Positions 36,001 through 46,230 of a stretch of 64,000 nt of DNA are shown piece by piece. Origin of the DNA: Cordia subcordata (Eukaryota > Streptophyta > Magnoliopsida > Boraginales > Cordiaceae); assembly GCA_028554755.1 (NCBI GenBank), contig JAPTOF010000016.1, positions 6,175,001 through 6,239,000 of the forward strand. Reading direction: 5' to 3'. The notes below the pieces were generated by a model that saw only the letters and a list, made by a program, of their open reading frames with translations, ran no database searches and had not been told where the DNA came from. A program made the translations under genes and the position numbers. Positions within the stretch are counted from its first letter, which is position 1. Every line of letters starts with the position of its first letter.

Positions 36001-37176
36001 TTTTCTAGTACTTGGCTGTACTTACTCCCTTTCTTTTTTCCTTTTTATATTACTTTGCTGTTTCAAGTTCTGACAGAATCATTCACTGGCATGGTGTTGG
36101 AATATGACTGATCCTTTTCCTGCAACTCTTCTTGGTTATGTTCAGTTGATTACTGTTACCGTTCATAACATTTTTTTGTTTGATCCAAATGTCAGTTAAA
36201 TGAGTAACTAGTAAATTCTGTCAGTTTATCAGAGATTGATTTGATATTGTTTGAAATCGAGTGTAACTGCTCATCTCTTTTCTTTGATGCTTTCAGTCTA
36301 AAGGGAATAACTTCAGATAGTTGTAGGGTGACAAACCTGCATGTTTCAATTACAATTTATGTTGACATTATGGCACTTTGGGGATTCTCTTCTTTATCGA
36401 TGCTTATGAACAATATAACGTGACTAGTCATCAGATTCGTTGTCATACACTTATTTATGTTCTTTTAGTTATTGCTGTTGCATGTCTTTGGATGTGTACT
36501 TGTACATGTAGTACCCTAGCTGTTCATCAGTCACCAAATGGCATTTCTGGTCTATAACATATCTTTTCCTCTATCCTCTCCCTCCTCGAGTTTCTAGATA
36601 TGAACAAAGTAAAGCTACGATGGCATGGAGATTTCAAATGCTGGATCTTGTAGAATTAGGTCTTTCATATACTCATCCAGAAAAAGAAAGTTATAAAAGC
36701 TATACATAAAGCTAAGGATTGGAGAAATGAATGAACTTTTCCATTCGATGTGATGATGTCTGATATAGTTTCTTTTGTTTATTTAGAAGTTTTGATTAAC
36801 AACACTAGAAGATCTAAGAGCTAAAAGCTATACGTGAATCTGTATAAGACCTGTTGCATTTGATTAACTATGAAAGCAGCCACTTACTTTGGAATTATTT
36901 TGCTCCTAATAGGTACACGCGGAGACAGCATCTTATAGATGTAACAGAGATCTTTAACTTGCTGAATTGGGAAAAGCAACGACGATTTTTCAAAATTGGA
37001 TACATCGCACTTCTCCTCTTCCTCTCTTTATTCTGGTAAGTGAGATACTACTGGAATTTTAAGCTTACCTGATTATGCTTCATGATATTTTGGAACGGAT
37101 ATCAATATGAAGCACTTTGAAATTTTGGTGCAGGCTAATTTACACAGCATTGGAAGACGATTATGATTCACTGTAG
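30039..37176 (+). CDS. cornichon family ER cargo receptor
   Basis: Four exons: 30039-30110, 35502-35683, 36913-37035, 37134-37176 (420 nt, 139 residues), all with GT-AG borders. Cornichon proteins are small ER-membrane cargo receptors that load clients into COPII vesicles. Hallmarks seen: an N-terminal membrane helix after MGDLFAW, then [33 protein letters not shown], a second helix with TGHWFMSLL, the [33 protein letters not shown] stretch (residues ~76-110), a third helix and a short acidic C-terminus ending EDDYDSL. Length and motif order match plant CNIH1/CNIH4 proteins closely. Intron 1 is 5.4 kb because an antisense Copia element sits inside it; the coding sequence itself is undamaged. 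The start ATG directly precedes the conserved GDLF motif. Confidence 0.94.
30304..30615 (+). repeat. 158 bp tandem duplication in cornichon intron 1
   Basis: A block beginning TTAGTCTTTGCTGCAATACTGAAT at 30304 is repeated from 30462 with few differences; shared landmarks include AATTTGCC, TAGAAGTACAAAGATTTGA, AAATTATTGATCTG and TTTGAAGCATTT. Confidence 0.88.
30702..30888 (-). repeat. 3' LTR of the intronic Copia element
   Basis: 187 bp, starting TGAAAGATTTTATTTGG on the plus strand. The inner end is CTAATA where the other LTR has CTAACA, so the terminal TG of this LTR (minus strand) is mutated to TA. Confidence 0.9.
31012..32136 (-). pseudogene. Copia reverse transcriptase/RNase H with core deletion
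   Basis: Open frame on the minus strand. It starts [15 protein letters not shown], then [59 protein letters not shown]. It then jumps near 31765-31795 directly to [17 protein letters not shown], the connection region. The intervening part, which in the family holds the LYGLKQAPRAW and YVDD active-site motifs, is absent without loss of frame. RNase H motifs follow ([27 protein letters not shown]). Inactive as a polymerase. Confidence 0.86.
32363..34924 (-). pseudogene. Copia gag-protease-integrase, broken
   Basis: Gag (34924-34463: [18 protein letters not shown], then [13 protein letters not shown]) is cut by a single stop at 34463. The frame resumes with the zinc knuckle [14 protein letters not shown], protease [11 protein letters not shown], and pre-integrase [15 protein letters not shown] and [14 protein letters not shown], to a stop at 33416 in FDVIHGDVW. 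Integrase core continues ([22 protein letters not shown]), then a frameshift near 33220 leads to [19 protein letters not shown] shorter piece, 33001-32363, carries [25 protein letters not shown]. Confidence 0.84.
34984..35170 (-). repeat. 5' LTR of the intronic Copia element
   Basis: 187 bp, same length as its partner. On the minus strand it ends AAATCTTTCA and is followed within two bases by gag-coding sequence, leaving no primer-binding site. Confidence 0.9.
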
Positions 37177-37527
37177 TTTTTCTCTCCTGTTGATGTGCCG
37201 CCACCGGCTGTTGCCGCCTTTGGAGGATAACTGAAGCCACTGGTTTGTTTTATTTTTCATTTTCTCACTTGTAACCCCTATAAATTGAATAGTCTAGGGT
37301 GTAGGTGTAGCATCTTTTGCCATAGCATTGGTTTGTAACAGTTGCAACTTTTGCTCATTACTTAGAATTTTTATTTGCATTGGTTTTTATTTCTTGTCTA
37401 GCTCTTAAATTTTCATTGTGCTTACAGGTGATAATGTTACTGCCCTGGACAATCTACTTTTCTCGTGTTGCCATATTTTATGCATATTTTTCTATTTCTA
37501 TGTTCGTTTTTTGTGCTCTTCCAGTGA

Positions 37528-37533
37528 AATAAA
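37528..37533 (+). terminator. poly(A) signal of the cornichon gene
   Basis: AATAAA about 350 bp after the stop codon, in a T-rich 3' UTR. It is the best canonical signal before the next repeat-rich stretch. Confidence 0.55.
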
Positions 37534-37709
37534 GATTTAGTTTGATTTGGTTTCGTTGTTTTTTTTACCTAGTTACCTAGCATTACACTACCAATTCATT
37601 TTCATGAAATTAAGAGATGAATGATATTACTTTTTAATTATTGCTTCCTCTACTACACTAGATTTCTTTTTTCTTCATCTTCTTACTCAACCTCCAAAAC
37701 AAACCAACA

Positions 37710-37736
37710 CCCCCCCCCCCCCCCGCGGCCGGGGGG
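37710..37736. repeat. C15 run plus GC palindrome
   Basis: Fifteen C followed by GCGGCC and six G, an isolated GC island in AT-rich DNA. The C and G arms could form a hairpin. Confidence 0.8.
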
Positions 37737-38019
37737 AAGCATATGTTTTTGTTCTCTATATTTCATTAATGAAGTTTAAATTGGTAACACATTTTAGATT
37801 TGCAAAGTAATCTTTCAGGTAGTCAATTAGCAACCTGTTAGATTTATTCACCATATTAATCAATAAGGAAAATTGTATGATTTTTTCTTTTTCATTGTAT
37901 GATTTTTTCTTTTTCTTCAAGAACATGCATTTCTGGATGACACTTAAACAAATAGCTATGTAATTCATTTGTATTTGATCCCCAGAGTGTCTATTAAGCT
38001 AGTTGTGGTCAAGATGTTT

Positions 38020-39300
38020 TTTTGTGCGTAGCAACTAGCAAAGTGCTTGTATTGATAAAATTCAATGTCCAGAGCTATTAACAATTCCCAACGTATAAAA
38101 ATCCAACAACAACCCAAAACAAGCCGACACAGTTAGACTAAGTTTCACTTCCGACAAATATCTCTATCTGTGGAAATGTTCCCAACTGTTCAGGAACAGG
38201 CAACCACAACTCGAATGTCAGCAACGATCATTTGAAATAATTGATCTTCATTACGTGACCTGTCATGCTGATGGCGTCTCCTGTTATGCTCGCTCCAAAT
38301 ATGGTAAACAGCACCTTCAAGGAAAAGCTTACAAAGGCAATGGCAAGGAGCCATTCAATAATGGAATCCCATTCACAAACCCATGCAGGACCTTTGGCCA
38401 TTCTCATGCCTCTGACCCAAATTTTTATGATAACACTGCATTCAAAAAATATTTGATTCCTGTCTTCAATTTGTTGTTTACAGAAAAAATACAGTGGATT
38501 GAAGAGTTTGCTGAAAACAGGCTATCTATTCTTGCAAGCAAGCGAGGCGTAAATTACGTGCTTAGGGATGTGCCCTTTGAACCATAGCACTTTAGTCCAC
38601 TGGAGAATAGGTCCCTTGTTTCTGATAAGTTCCCAAGCTGAATTAGAGGAGTACTGCCCATCAGGATTGCCCAGCCAAACAATACGATCCTTAAGTTGGC
38701 AATTCGCTTTGCCATGCCAGCGGCCCCCAAAAATGAAGTCCAAAAGAGGACAGTTTCCTTGCCACTGCCAATTGCCCTCAGAAAAGAAATCACTGACCTT
38801 ACAATTGATGTTGATTTGAAGCTCATCTCTTACATCATGCTCCACATAATCAGCAAGAATACCAAGGGGTGCCATAGGTCAAGCCAGAATCTCGTATCGT
38901 GCCTATCTCCAATTTTGTAGAAGATCAATTGGTTCTTCACGTCTCTTTAAGTTGAGACGCGTCTTGAAGTACCATGGTGTATCACTAGATGTATTTAGAC
39001 CCCAAATGTTACACTGGCGAAGGTAGTTACCATAAATCCATTTGACCCAAATGGTGTCAGCCTATTAAGAACCAACCAGAGAGAATGAAGGTATGCAGCC
39101 TTATTAGCATCTTTAACCCCACGCACTCCAAGCCTACCCTCATCAAAGCGATAACACACCTCCGTCCAAGCCACTCTAGATTTTCCAAAAATATACTGCT
39201 CAAACCACAGGAATCTAGCCATCTTCCTCTCAATCTCCTTAAATGACTCCACGAAGAAGTAGAAAATACAAGCCCAAGATGTCATGGACAAGTGGAGTGA
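38020..39300 (-). mobile_element. 5'-truncated LINE fragment (L1-type, zf-RVT)
   Basis: Two minus-strand pieces. At 39291-38995 a reverse-transcriptase C-terminal segment reads FKEIERKMARFLWF, then KSRVAWTEVCYRFDEGRLGVRGVKDANKAAYLHSLW. At 38875-38522 is the zinc-binding region found after plant LINE reverse transcriptases: KDRIVWLGNPDGQYSSNSAWELIR, WTKVLWFKGHIPKH. The two are in different frames. A short A-rich tail on the minus strand near 38015-38022 marks the 3' end. The polymerase core and everything upstream are missing. Confidence 0.78.
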
Positions 39301-39586
39301 AATCAGACTCCGGATTGTTAAACTTGAAATCTAAGATAAATTGTATAATTAACTTAAAAATTTACTTGTTTTCGATAAGAAATAAATTCTCAATTGAAAT
39401 CTTTCTCAATCAAAATCTTATGGAGTTAATCACTCATTTATATACTTATGGGATTTGAATTCCCTTTTAGTCACTTAAGATGCCATACATGTCGTGCAGT
39501 ATCTAAATCCGTGATAGCTGATAACGAACCAAGCTCATTAATTTACCGAACCCCAAAGATTGGTTTAATTCTCCATATATTCAAAT

Positions 39587-39589
<3 letters not shown>

Positions 39590-39632
<43 letters not shown>
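39590..39632. repeat. (CA)n-(TA)n microsatellite
   Basis: ACACAC run passing into a TATATA run just upstream of the ClpR2 gene. Confidence 0.9.
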
Positions 39633-39795
39633 TATACTAGTAAAACAATTAAAAATAACTGGACGTCTCTTATTATCATAAGCAAAAAGGACAGGCCCAT
39701 GGGCCAAGTGGTGGACACATCTAGCCCAAAAGGCCTACGTGGGAAAGATTCATCAGATGACCCAAAATCTTACCCTTCGCTCTTCATCTCCAAAA

Positions 39796-42737
39796 ATGGC
39801 TGTGGTCTCTGTGCATCAAGCCGCTGCTTTCAGGTTCTTTAATTTCCAATCTTTACCCTTTTTTTTTCTTATATTAAATTATCCTTTTGTCTAAATACAG
39901 TTTTTCTTATTTCTCTTTTATTAAATTGTAAAATTTGAGTAATCTTTTCTTTTTTGCAGCTGCAGCAACAAAATTTTTGTTGGGTTAAGAGTTCAATCTC
40001 CAAGTCTGTTCCTTATAAATTAAATCTTAACGTATTTTGAGTTTTTCCTGGATTTTATATATTGTTAATTTATTATTTAAAGTTGGAGTTGTTTATTAAT
40101 TTTTGGCAGACTCTTTTGGGCTTGCAACACCCAATACAAATGTTGAATTTCACAATAAAGTTTACAAGAGCATGGAGTCCAGGTAATTTTTCATGATTTT
40201 AGTTTCTGGGTTTTCATTTTCCACCCACAAAGTTCAAGTCTTGGATATTTTTATGCAAATAAAAGAAAAAAAGTTTGTCTTTCGAATAAATTTATGTCTT
40301 GTGAGTATGTGATGCCTAATGAAAGCTATTATACAGCTCCAAGTTTGTATATTTCTGGCTTTATGCTTGTCATCAATTAAGAATGCTAACTTGAGACTTG
40401 AGAGTTCATTGCATTTGAGAAGAAACGTTTTATCAAGAGCTTTTGTCATAGAGATCTTTTCTAGGTCCGGTTGAACACTGTAATGCCAGAAGAAAGAGTG
40501 TTTCTAGTCGTTTGGCAAAAATTTTTAATAATGCTTCAGAAACCAAGCACTATATGTGTATTTACATGTATAACTTCATGTGTGTGTATAAATGGAGGGC
40601 AGTTTTCTCTATCTTTTTCCTTGCTGTTGTTTCTTTGTTTTACCTGTGCTCTTGATTTGCATGGTTAATTAGTATTTCAAGACTAATGTTTTGTATTGTT
40701 ACCTGTACTGATATATTGTTGTAGTTCTGTCATTAGCATTAATTTGCATATATTCTCGTTAGCTTGTATGAAACCAGTTTGTATCTAGTCTACTTGACAT
40801 TAGTCATATCATTTGAAGTGCTGAATATCTTTTTCTTTTTCTTTTCCTGTTGCCTTTTAGTGGTTATGAATCTAGGATGTCCAGTTAGGATTTGAAAGCT
40901 TTATTAGATGTTGCATAATCTTGAACCATTCTTGTTGATTTAGTTTTCCAATTCCAGGACTCGTAACAGTAAACCAACAAGAGCTCGTGTGACAATGATG
41001 CCAATAGGGACGCCACGGGTTCCATACAGAAATCCTACTGAAGGAACATGGCAGTGGGTTGACCTGTGGAATGCTCTTGTAAGTCGATATGTTCATCTTT
41101 CACAAGTAACCTAGTTGAAAACTAATATCATGAGAGAATAACCAACAATCTTTTGACAGAGTCAGTTCGTACATAAACACTTTATGAGTTTCATCCTCTA
41201 TAGTCTATTCCAGTTCTGGTTTTGACTATCTGTGACATATTTAAGAGACGTTGGTTGAAATTGGTTCTGGAACTAATTCATTGTTCACTTGAGTGAGTAA
41301 TAGACTATTTCTTCTTTCCATCTGATGTTGATGTCTATATGCAGCCTAATTATCCATTTTTAGGTCTTTTATCTTCTTGTTCAACTTTGCAATTGCTCCT
41401 GTGCTTCTCCCTTCTCTTTTGTTTTTATACTTTCTTCTACAAAAGAACTTATTTGAATATTTAATTGCAGTATCGAGAACGGGTTATCTTCATAGGGCAA
41501 CATATAGATGAAGAATTTAGCAACCAGATACTGGCAACAATGCTGTATCTTGATAGCATTGATGATTCAAGGAAGCTTTATATGTACATTAATGGACCTG
41601 GTGGTGATGTAAGTTCCTTTATTGCTTAGCTCTACCAATTGGCATTGTTCTCTTATTATCTTTGCGAGTTCTATCCTCTGCTACTATATGGCATGTATTT
41701 GATCCACCTTTGCAGCTCACTCCAAGCATGGCTCTTTATGATACAATGCAAAGCTTGAAAAGTCCTGTTGCAACATATTGTGTAGGCTATGCCTATAATC
41801 TGGCAGCTTTTCTTCTTGCTTCTGGAGAGAAGGTACACTGTCATCTATAAGTAATGCTGCCGTTAATTGTAAAACTTGATCACTGACAATAGTAAAAGCA
41901 ATTCTGGTGGACTAGCTTCGGCAGTTGGAAAATAAAACTCCTGTTTACTTCTATCCTGTATACTCCTTTCTGCATTATGGAGAAAGGGCCATAGGGCATT
42001 TAAACATCTAATTATGCAAGATTATACATGTTATGCCACTTTGATAGACAGGGGACTCATCTGATATTAGTCTTCTCCTGTTTCCCTGGGATGTATAACA
42101 TTCTCTTAACCTTATAGATGACTAAGATTTTCGTATCTTCTTAATCATTGTTGCTTGACATTTTGAAAATTATGAAGGGCAATCGCTTTGCAATGCCACT
42201 TTCAAGAATTGCATTAGAGTCGCCAGCCGGAGCTGCTCGTGGTCAGGTTTGATTCGTTATCGTTATGGAATAATGATTTTGCAAGAGATCTTCTTGTCAA
42301 GCGTGATTATTATTATCCATAACCTTGTTTGACAGGCCGATGACATCCGCAATGAAGCAGATGAACTTCTTCGAATTAGAGACTACCTCTTCAGGGAGTT
42401 GGCTGAGAAGACTGGCCAGCCTCTTGATAAGGTATACTTTACTAGTTTATGATCCTTGTTTAACATAATGGTTTGCTTTAACACATCTAATAGTGTTCAG
42501 AAAATAAGAAGAGAAAAATATTAGTCTCAGGGTCTTGAGTCCTCTTTTCTTTCACTAAACTAATTATTGTACTTCCATCTTTTCTTTGTCAATTTGCAGG
42601 TTCACCAAGACTTAAGCCGGATGAAACGCTTCAATGCTCAGGAAGCTCTTGAATATGGTCTGATTGACCGCATAGTTAGGCCTCCTCGCATTAAACCAGA
42701 TGCACCGAAGAAGGATACTACAGCAGGTCTCGGTTAG
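39796..42737 (+). CDS. CLPR2: plastid ClpR2, non-catalytic Clp core subunit
   Basis: Nine exons: 39796-39833, 39960-40003, 40110-40182, 40958-41078, 41471-41608, 41716-41832, 42178-42246, 42336-42431, 42600-42737 (834 nt, 277 residues; Arabidopsis ClpR2 is about the same). ClpR subunits sit in the heptameric core of the chloroplast Clp protease beside ClpP1. An N-terminal Ser/Ala-containing segment of ~60 residues is a likely transit peptide. Then come [100 protein letters not shown], and a tail ending AGLG as in ClpR2. The position of the catalytic Ser is Asn (AYNLA) and that of the His is Glu (IALESP), so it is a ClpR, not a ClpP. Borders of exons 2-3 rest on a weak donor at 40004; the others are clear. 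Confidence 0.93.
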
Positions 42738-43018
42738 GTCAACTAAAGTTTGTGAAGATTGGCTGGTGGCCAGTGGCCACGATATGAGAAAAGGTGTTTG
42801 GAAGACTTCAATTTTTCTCAATATAATTGAGTTACCCCTTCCAGAATTGATCCGCGACCTTAACAATGGATTATTTAATATATAATCAGCTTTTGTGCAT
42901 CTTGTTGAATGTATGTTTCTTAACAAACAAGCCCTTATTCAAATTTAGAAATATCTTTGTGCTTGTAAACTCTACAGACTTGCATTTTCTGATAAGGCTT
43001 GCCACAATGTACAGTTCT

Positions 43019-43024
43019 AATAAA
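43019..43024 (+). terminator. poly(A) signal of CLPR2
   Basis: AATAAA about 280 bp after the stop codon, followed by T-rich sequence. Confidence 0.5.
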
Positions 43025-43425
43025 TGAGAATTCTTCCTTGGGAATATTGTCAATTATCATGGGTTCTCTCTCTCTCTCTCTCAAAAACATATGTATTGAT
43101 TTTGCTCTGTGTGAATCATGGTTCACCAAATTGTACAATGTGTTGAATTATTTCATATACACAACAGTATGTACAGTTATACAACATTCTTTTGCTATAT
43201 ATGATACAAAACAGGACACAGTCCCTAAAAATGGACGTTGTCTATAGGAAAGCATTTTTCAACTACAATCCCCTGAAACAGAAAGAGGTGAATTTTTATT
43301 CTAAAGGTTCAACATGGGGAAAATAACAAAGAGTACAAAAAATGAAAAGGGGTAACAATGTGATGCAAAAACAAGAGTGTGAAAGGAGGACAAAAAAACG
43401 AGGTTCTCGTTATGCATGGAGTGTA

Positions 43426-43543
43426 AGAGGGTGTTTGGCTTTTGCTTATTTTAGGTGTTTAAAAGTACTTAGAAAAAAGTACTATCTCACATGTTTTTTT
43501 AATTATTTGCTACTTATAAGCACCAAATAAGCACACACCCTCT
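43426..43543. mobile_element. small MITE-like element
   Basis: 118 bp with inverted ends: AGAGGGTGTTTGGC on the left and GCACACACCCTCT on the right, with GCTTATT/AATAAGC inside each arm. Non-coding. It lies between the CLPR2 3' end and the 3' end of the acidic-protein gene. Confidence 0.55.
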
Positions 43544-43588
43544 AAAACCACGTTTGCATAGTCCTATGGATCCAAAATGAGGCATTGT

Positions 43589-43687
43589 TTACCATGTTTT
43601 GTAATTATATCGGTTCTCTGCCAATTGTTCTTCTCTCCATTGATTGGTGACTTTGGCTATGAAATCTTCGATTCTGCTTTCCAAATT

Positions 43688-43730
<43 letters not shown>

Positions 43731-44137
43731 CAGCCAACCTCTGCCTCATTGCCACTATCATCAGAATCTTCAAAATATCCATCAGAATCATATCTATACA
43801 TGTCGAAATCATCATCAATGCTGCTGCTAATGTAGCTTTGCTCCTCATCGTCAAAACCTTCTGTATCCTCAGTTGGCTTTTCCTCTTCTTCTTCTTCTTC
43901 TTTATCGACGGAATTGAAGAAATAAATGAACTCATCAATGTCGTTTGATGATGATCCAACACTTCTAACAAGAACAGTGCATACTATAACGTTAAACATC
44001 ACGAAAACATAGATTCTCTTGGATGAAAATATGGAAATATCTCCATAGGATGATAATGAGAAACAAAGAAACGCTAAACAAGTTGCTAAGCACAAAACTA
44101 TCAGCAGAAATACAACTTCCCAGACAATCTTGATCAT
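43589..44137 (-). CDS. membrane-anchored acidic protein, DUF761-like tail
   Basis: Single-exon gene, 182 residues, ATG at 44137. The N-terminus has two hydrophobic helices (residues ~3-30, rich in Leu/Val/Cys, and ~43-58). After that come a Glu run (EEEEEEE near 80), acidic Ser/Tyr/Asp segments (MYRYDSDGYFEDSDDSGNE), an uninterrupted run of 13 Asp (GAT codons), and a C-terminal amphipathic segment NLESRIEDFIAKVTNQWREEQ. That last motif resembles the short C-terminal DUF761 motif of small plant proteins (vDrrvEeFIakv...), many of which also have an N-terminal membrane part. The function is unknown. A TATA box upstream and a well-kept frame argue for a real gene. I infer a membrane protein with an acidic cytosolic tail. 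Confidence 0.78.
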
Positions 44138-44194
44138 AACACGTATTGCAGAAGAGAGAAGTCAGATATAACTAAATGGGTGATGTCTTCTGCT

Positions 44195-44204
44195 CCTTTT
44201 ATAG
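44195..44204 (-). promoter_or_regulatory. TATA box of the acidic-protein gene
   Basis: Minus-strand CTATAAAAGG lies about 58 bases upstream of the ATG at 44137, consistent with a short leader of roughly 25-30 nt. Confidence 0.7.
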
Positions 44205-46230
44205 ATTTGCTTAGACAAATCCTATTTAATTAAGCAAAAGGGTTCTTTCTTAGAAATGAAGTATAATATTCCTAGCATACGATGTCATACTGTTTACTCG
44301 GTACATGAAACTTTTGTTATGTGCAAAGTCAGGAGAAAGGGTTGGACCCGCTATTTGTTTAATGAGAAAAGAAATTAGTTTCCCTGCATAAGCCAGGAAA
44401 TTTCCAGCCTGGATTTCTATTGTCAACTATCGGAACTCACACGGAATGTAAATAATATATATAATATATCAACTAATGAAATGAAGTGGTATTAGAATAT
44501 AGTTTTAAGGGCGAGCATATTTTACACAAGTTTAATTTATTTAGCATAGGTGATCAATCTTGGTTGACAAGTAAGCACTAATTCTTTTAGCATCGGTGAT
44601 CGATCTTGGTTGACAAGTAGACACTTGTGTTCCAAATTTTTGGCGTCTTATGAATTGTGGGCTTGTTTAGCTTTACGCAATCTTCATTCAATTTTTGCCA
44701 TGAAATCTCACAAGTGAAGTTTGACAACTTCTAACTAGGGGTTAACTTAGGATGATTAAGAATATAAAAGATCTTACAAGGTGATGATCACTTGTAATTA
44801 ACGTTGTACGGCTACCGATGTAGTTGACTTGGTTGCGGTTGATTAATTAATAATTTAGTATAAACAAATGAGTTTTGGGAGGTGATTAGGCGAACCCTAC
44901 TCCAGTTAGAGTAAACCACTTGGTTTGTTACTTTGGGGAATTATAGTCAATTAACATCGTGTTTGGAATAAGCTTTATTGTGAGATACTTATGTTATTGA
45001 CGTGAAGGAAGTAAATATTTACTGTCTCTTTTTATATAATACGATATAAGACATTTTATTACACATATATTATGAAAATTCAAGACAAATTATACTTTTT
45101 ATCTTATAAAATATATAAGCAATCCATTTTTGATTTTTTTTTCATTTTTTTTATCAGCTATGGATAAGATATCTATTTTATCACAAGCATTTTATAAAAA
45201 CTCGAAACAAATCATACTTTTTTTATATAAATATCAAATAAGAGAAGCATCTTCTAATTAGCTTATACCAAACACAACATAAATGGCTTAAGCCAAATTA
45301 AATCTTCTCTCATTAATTAGGTGACTGACTATAGAGGTATATGTCTGTGATTTTTATAATATCCGTCTTCGAAAGTGTGTTTTGAAAACTTCTCTCCATT
45401 TCTTCCTCTATTCCTTTTATGGTGTACGGCCTTCATATTTTCACATCTTTTAGCAAGTGTTGTCACCAACCATGTCCAACTGCTTATATGTCCGTAAAAG
45501 TTGTGAGAGTGACACGTGTTATCATCACAGCAAACATATGTACACGTAATATATACACGACCACGCAAAAGGGTTCAATTTTCAATTGGATCTATCTTCC
45601 AGTAAGGAGAAAGAAGACTTGTCCTCTTGACAAAATCCTCAAATGCGGCGCAAGGACCTGGTGGCTAATCGTCAACTATGAAGTTACACATGATCTCATA
45701 CGTTAAACTTCAAACTAATCATCAGCTACTTACTAGGCTATTTCCTGTAGTATTCACTTCAAACTAATCATCAGCTACTTACTAGGCTATTTCCTGTAGT
45801 ATTCACCGAGTCATAAACAACATAACATTATAACGTTACGAGAAAGATCAAATAGTAGTAATGAGTTTATTAGAATTGAAATACCTGCTCTTTTCCCATC
45901 AAATAGTTCAATGAAGTATCATTAAGCAAAAAGACGGTGCGTGTCAATGTCGCATAAAATTAGATTGGAATAAATTTAAGGTGTAAATGATACATCCAAA
46001 GTGTTCTACATCATCGTGATGGCAGCTGGCCTAATGCACTAACTAGTGAATTTGCTACACAGTCCTCGGAGGAATGAACTTGCCGGTAGTAGAATAAGAG
46101 ACAATGAGAGGGCGCTAAGGCGGAGGGTGAGATTCATTGATTCAAGATCCGTTAATGGAAGTCGGAAGCCAGTGCAGTCAGTAGTGACGCTTAGTACAAC
46201 AGTGAACAGCCGGCTCAGCGAAGAGGGTTA
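44205..46230. other. intergenic region with short duplications
   Basis: No gene recognised. AT-rich; a GTGATCRATCTTGGTTGACAAGTA-type motif occurs twice (near 44548 and 44595). A sequence near 44960-45290 has MITE-like ends (GTGTTTGGAATAAGC...ACCAAACACAAC). The part next to 46230 is the AHL 3' UTR; a minus-strand AATAAA at 45866-45871 is a plausible poly(A) signal. Confidence 0.5.
45707..45804. repeat. 49 bp perfect tandem duplication
   Basis: ACTTCAAACTAATCATCAGC... occurs at 45707 and again at 45756 with no difference seen, so the duplication is young (or an assembly artefact). Confidence 0.9.

Noticed and set aside
39796..42737. Reading the Clp gene as a catalytic ClpP
   Set aside because: The catalytic Ser and His positions are Asn and Glu, and the sequence follows ClpR2 along its whole length.
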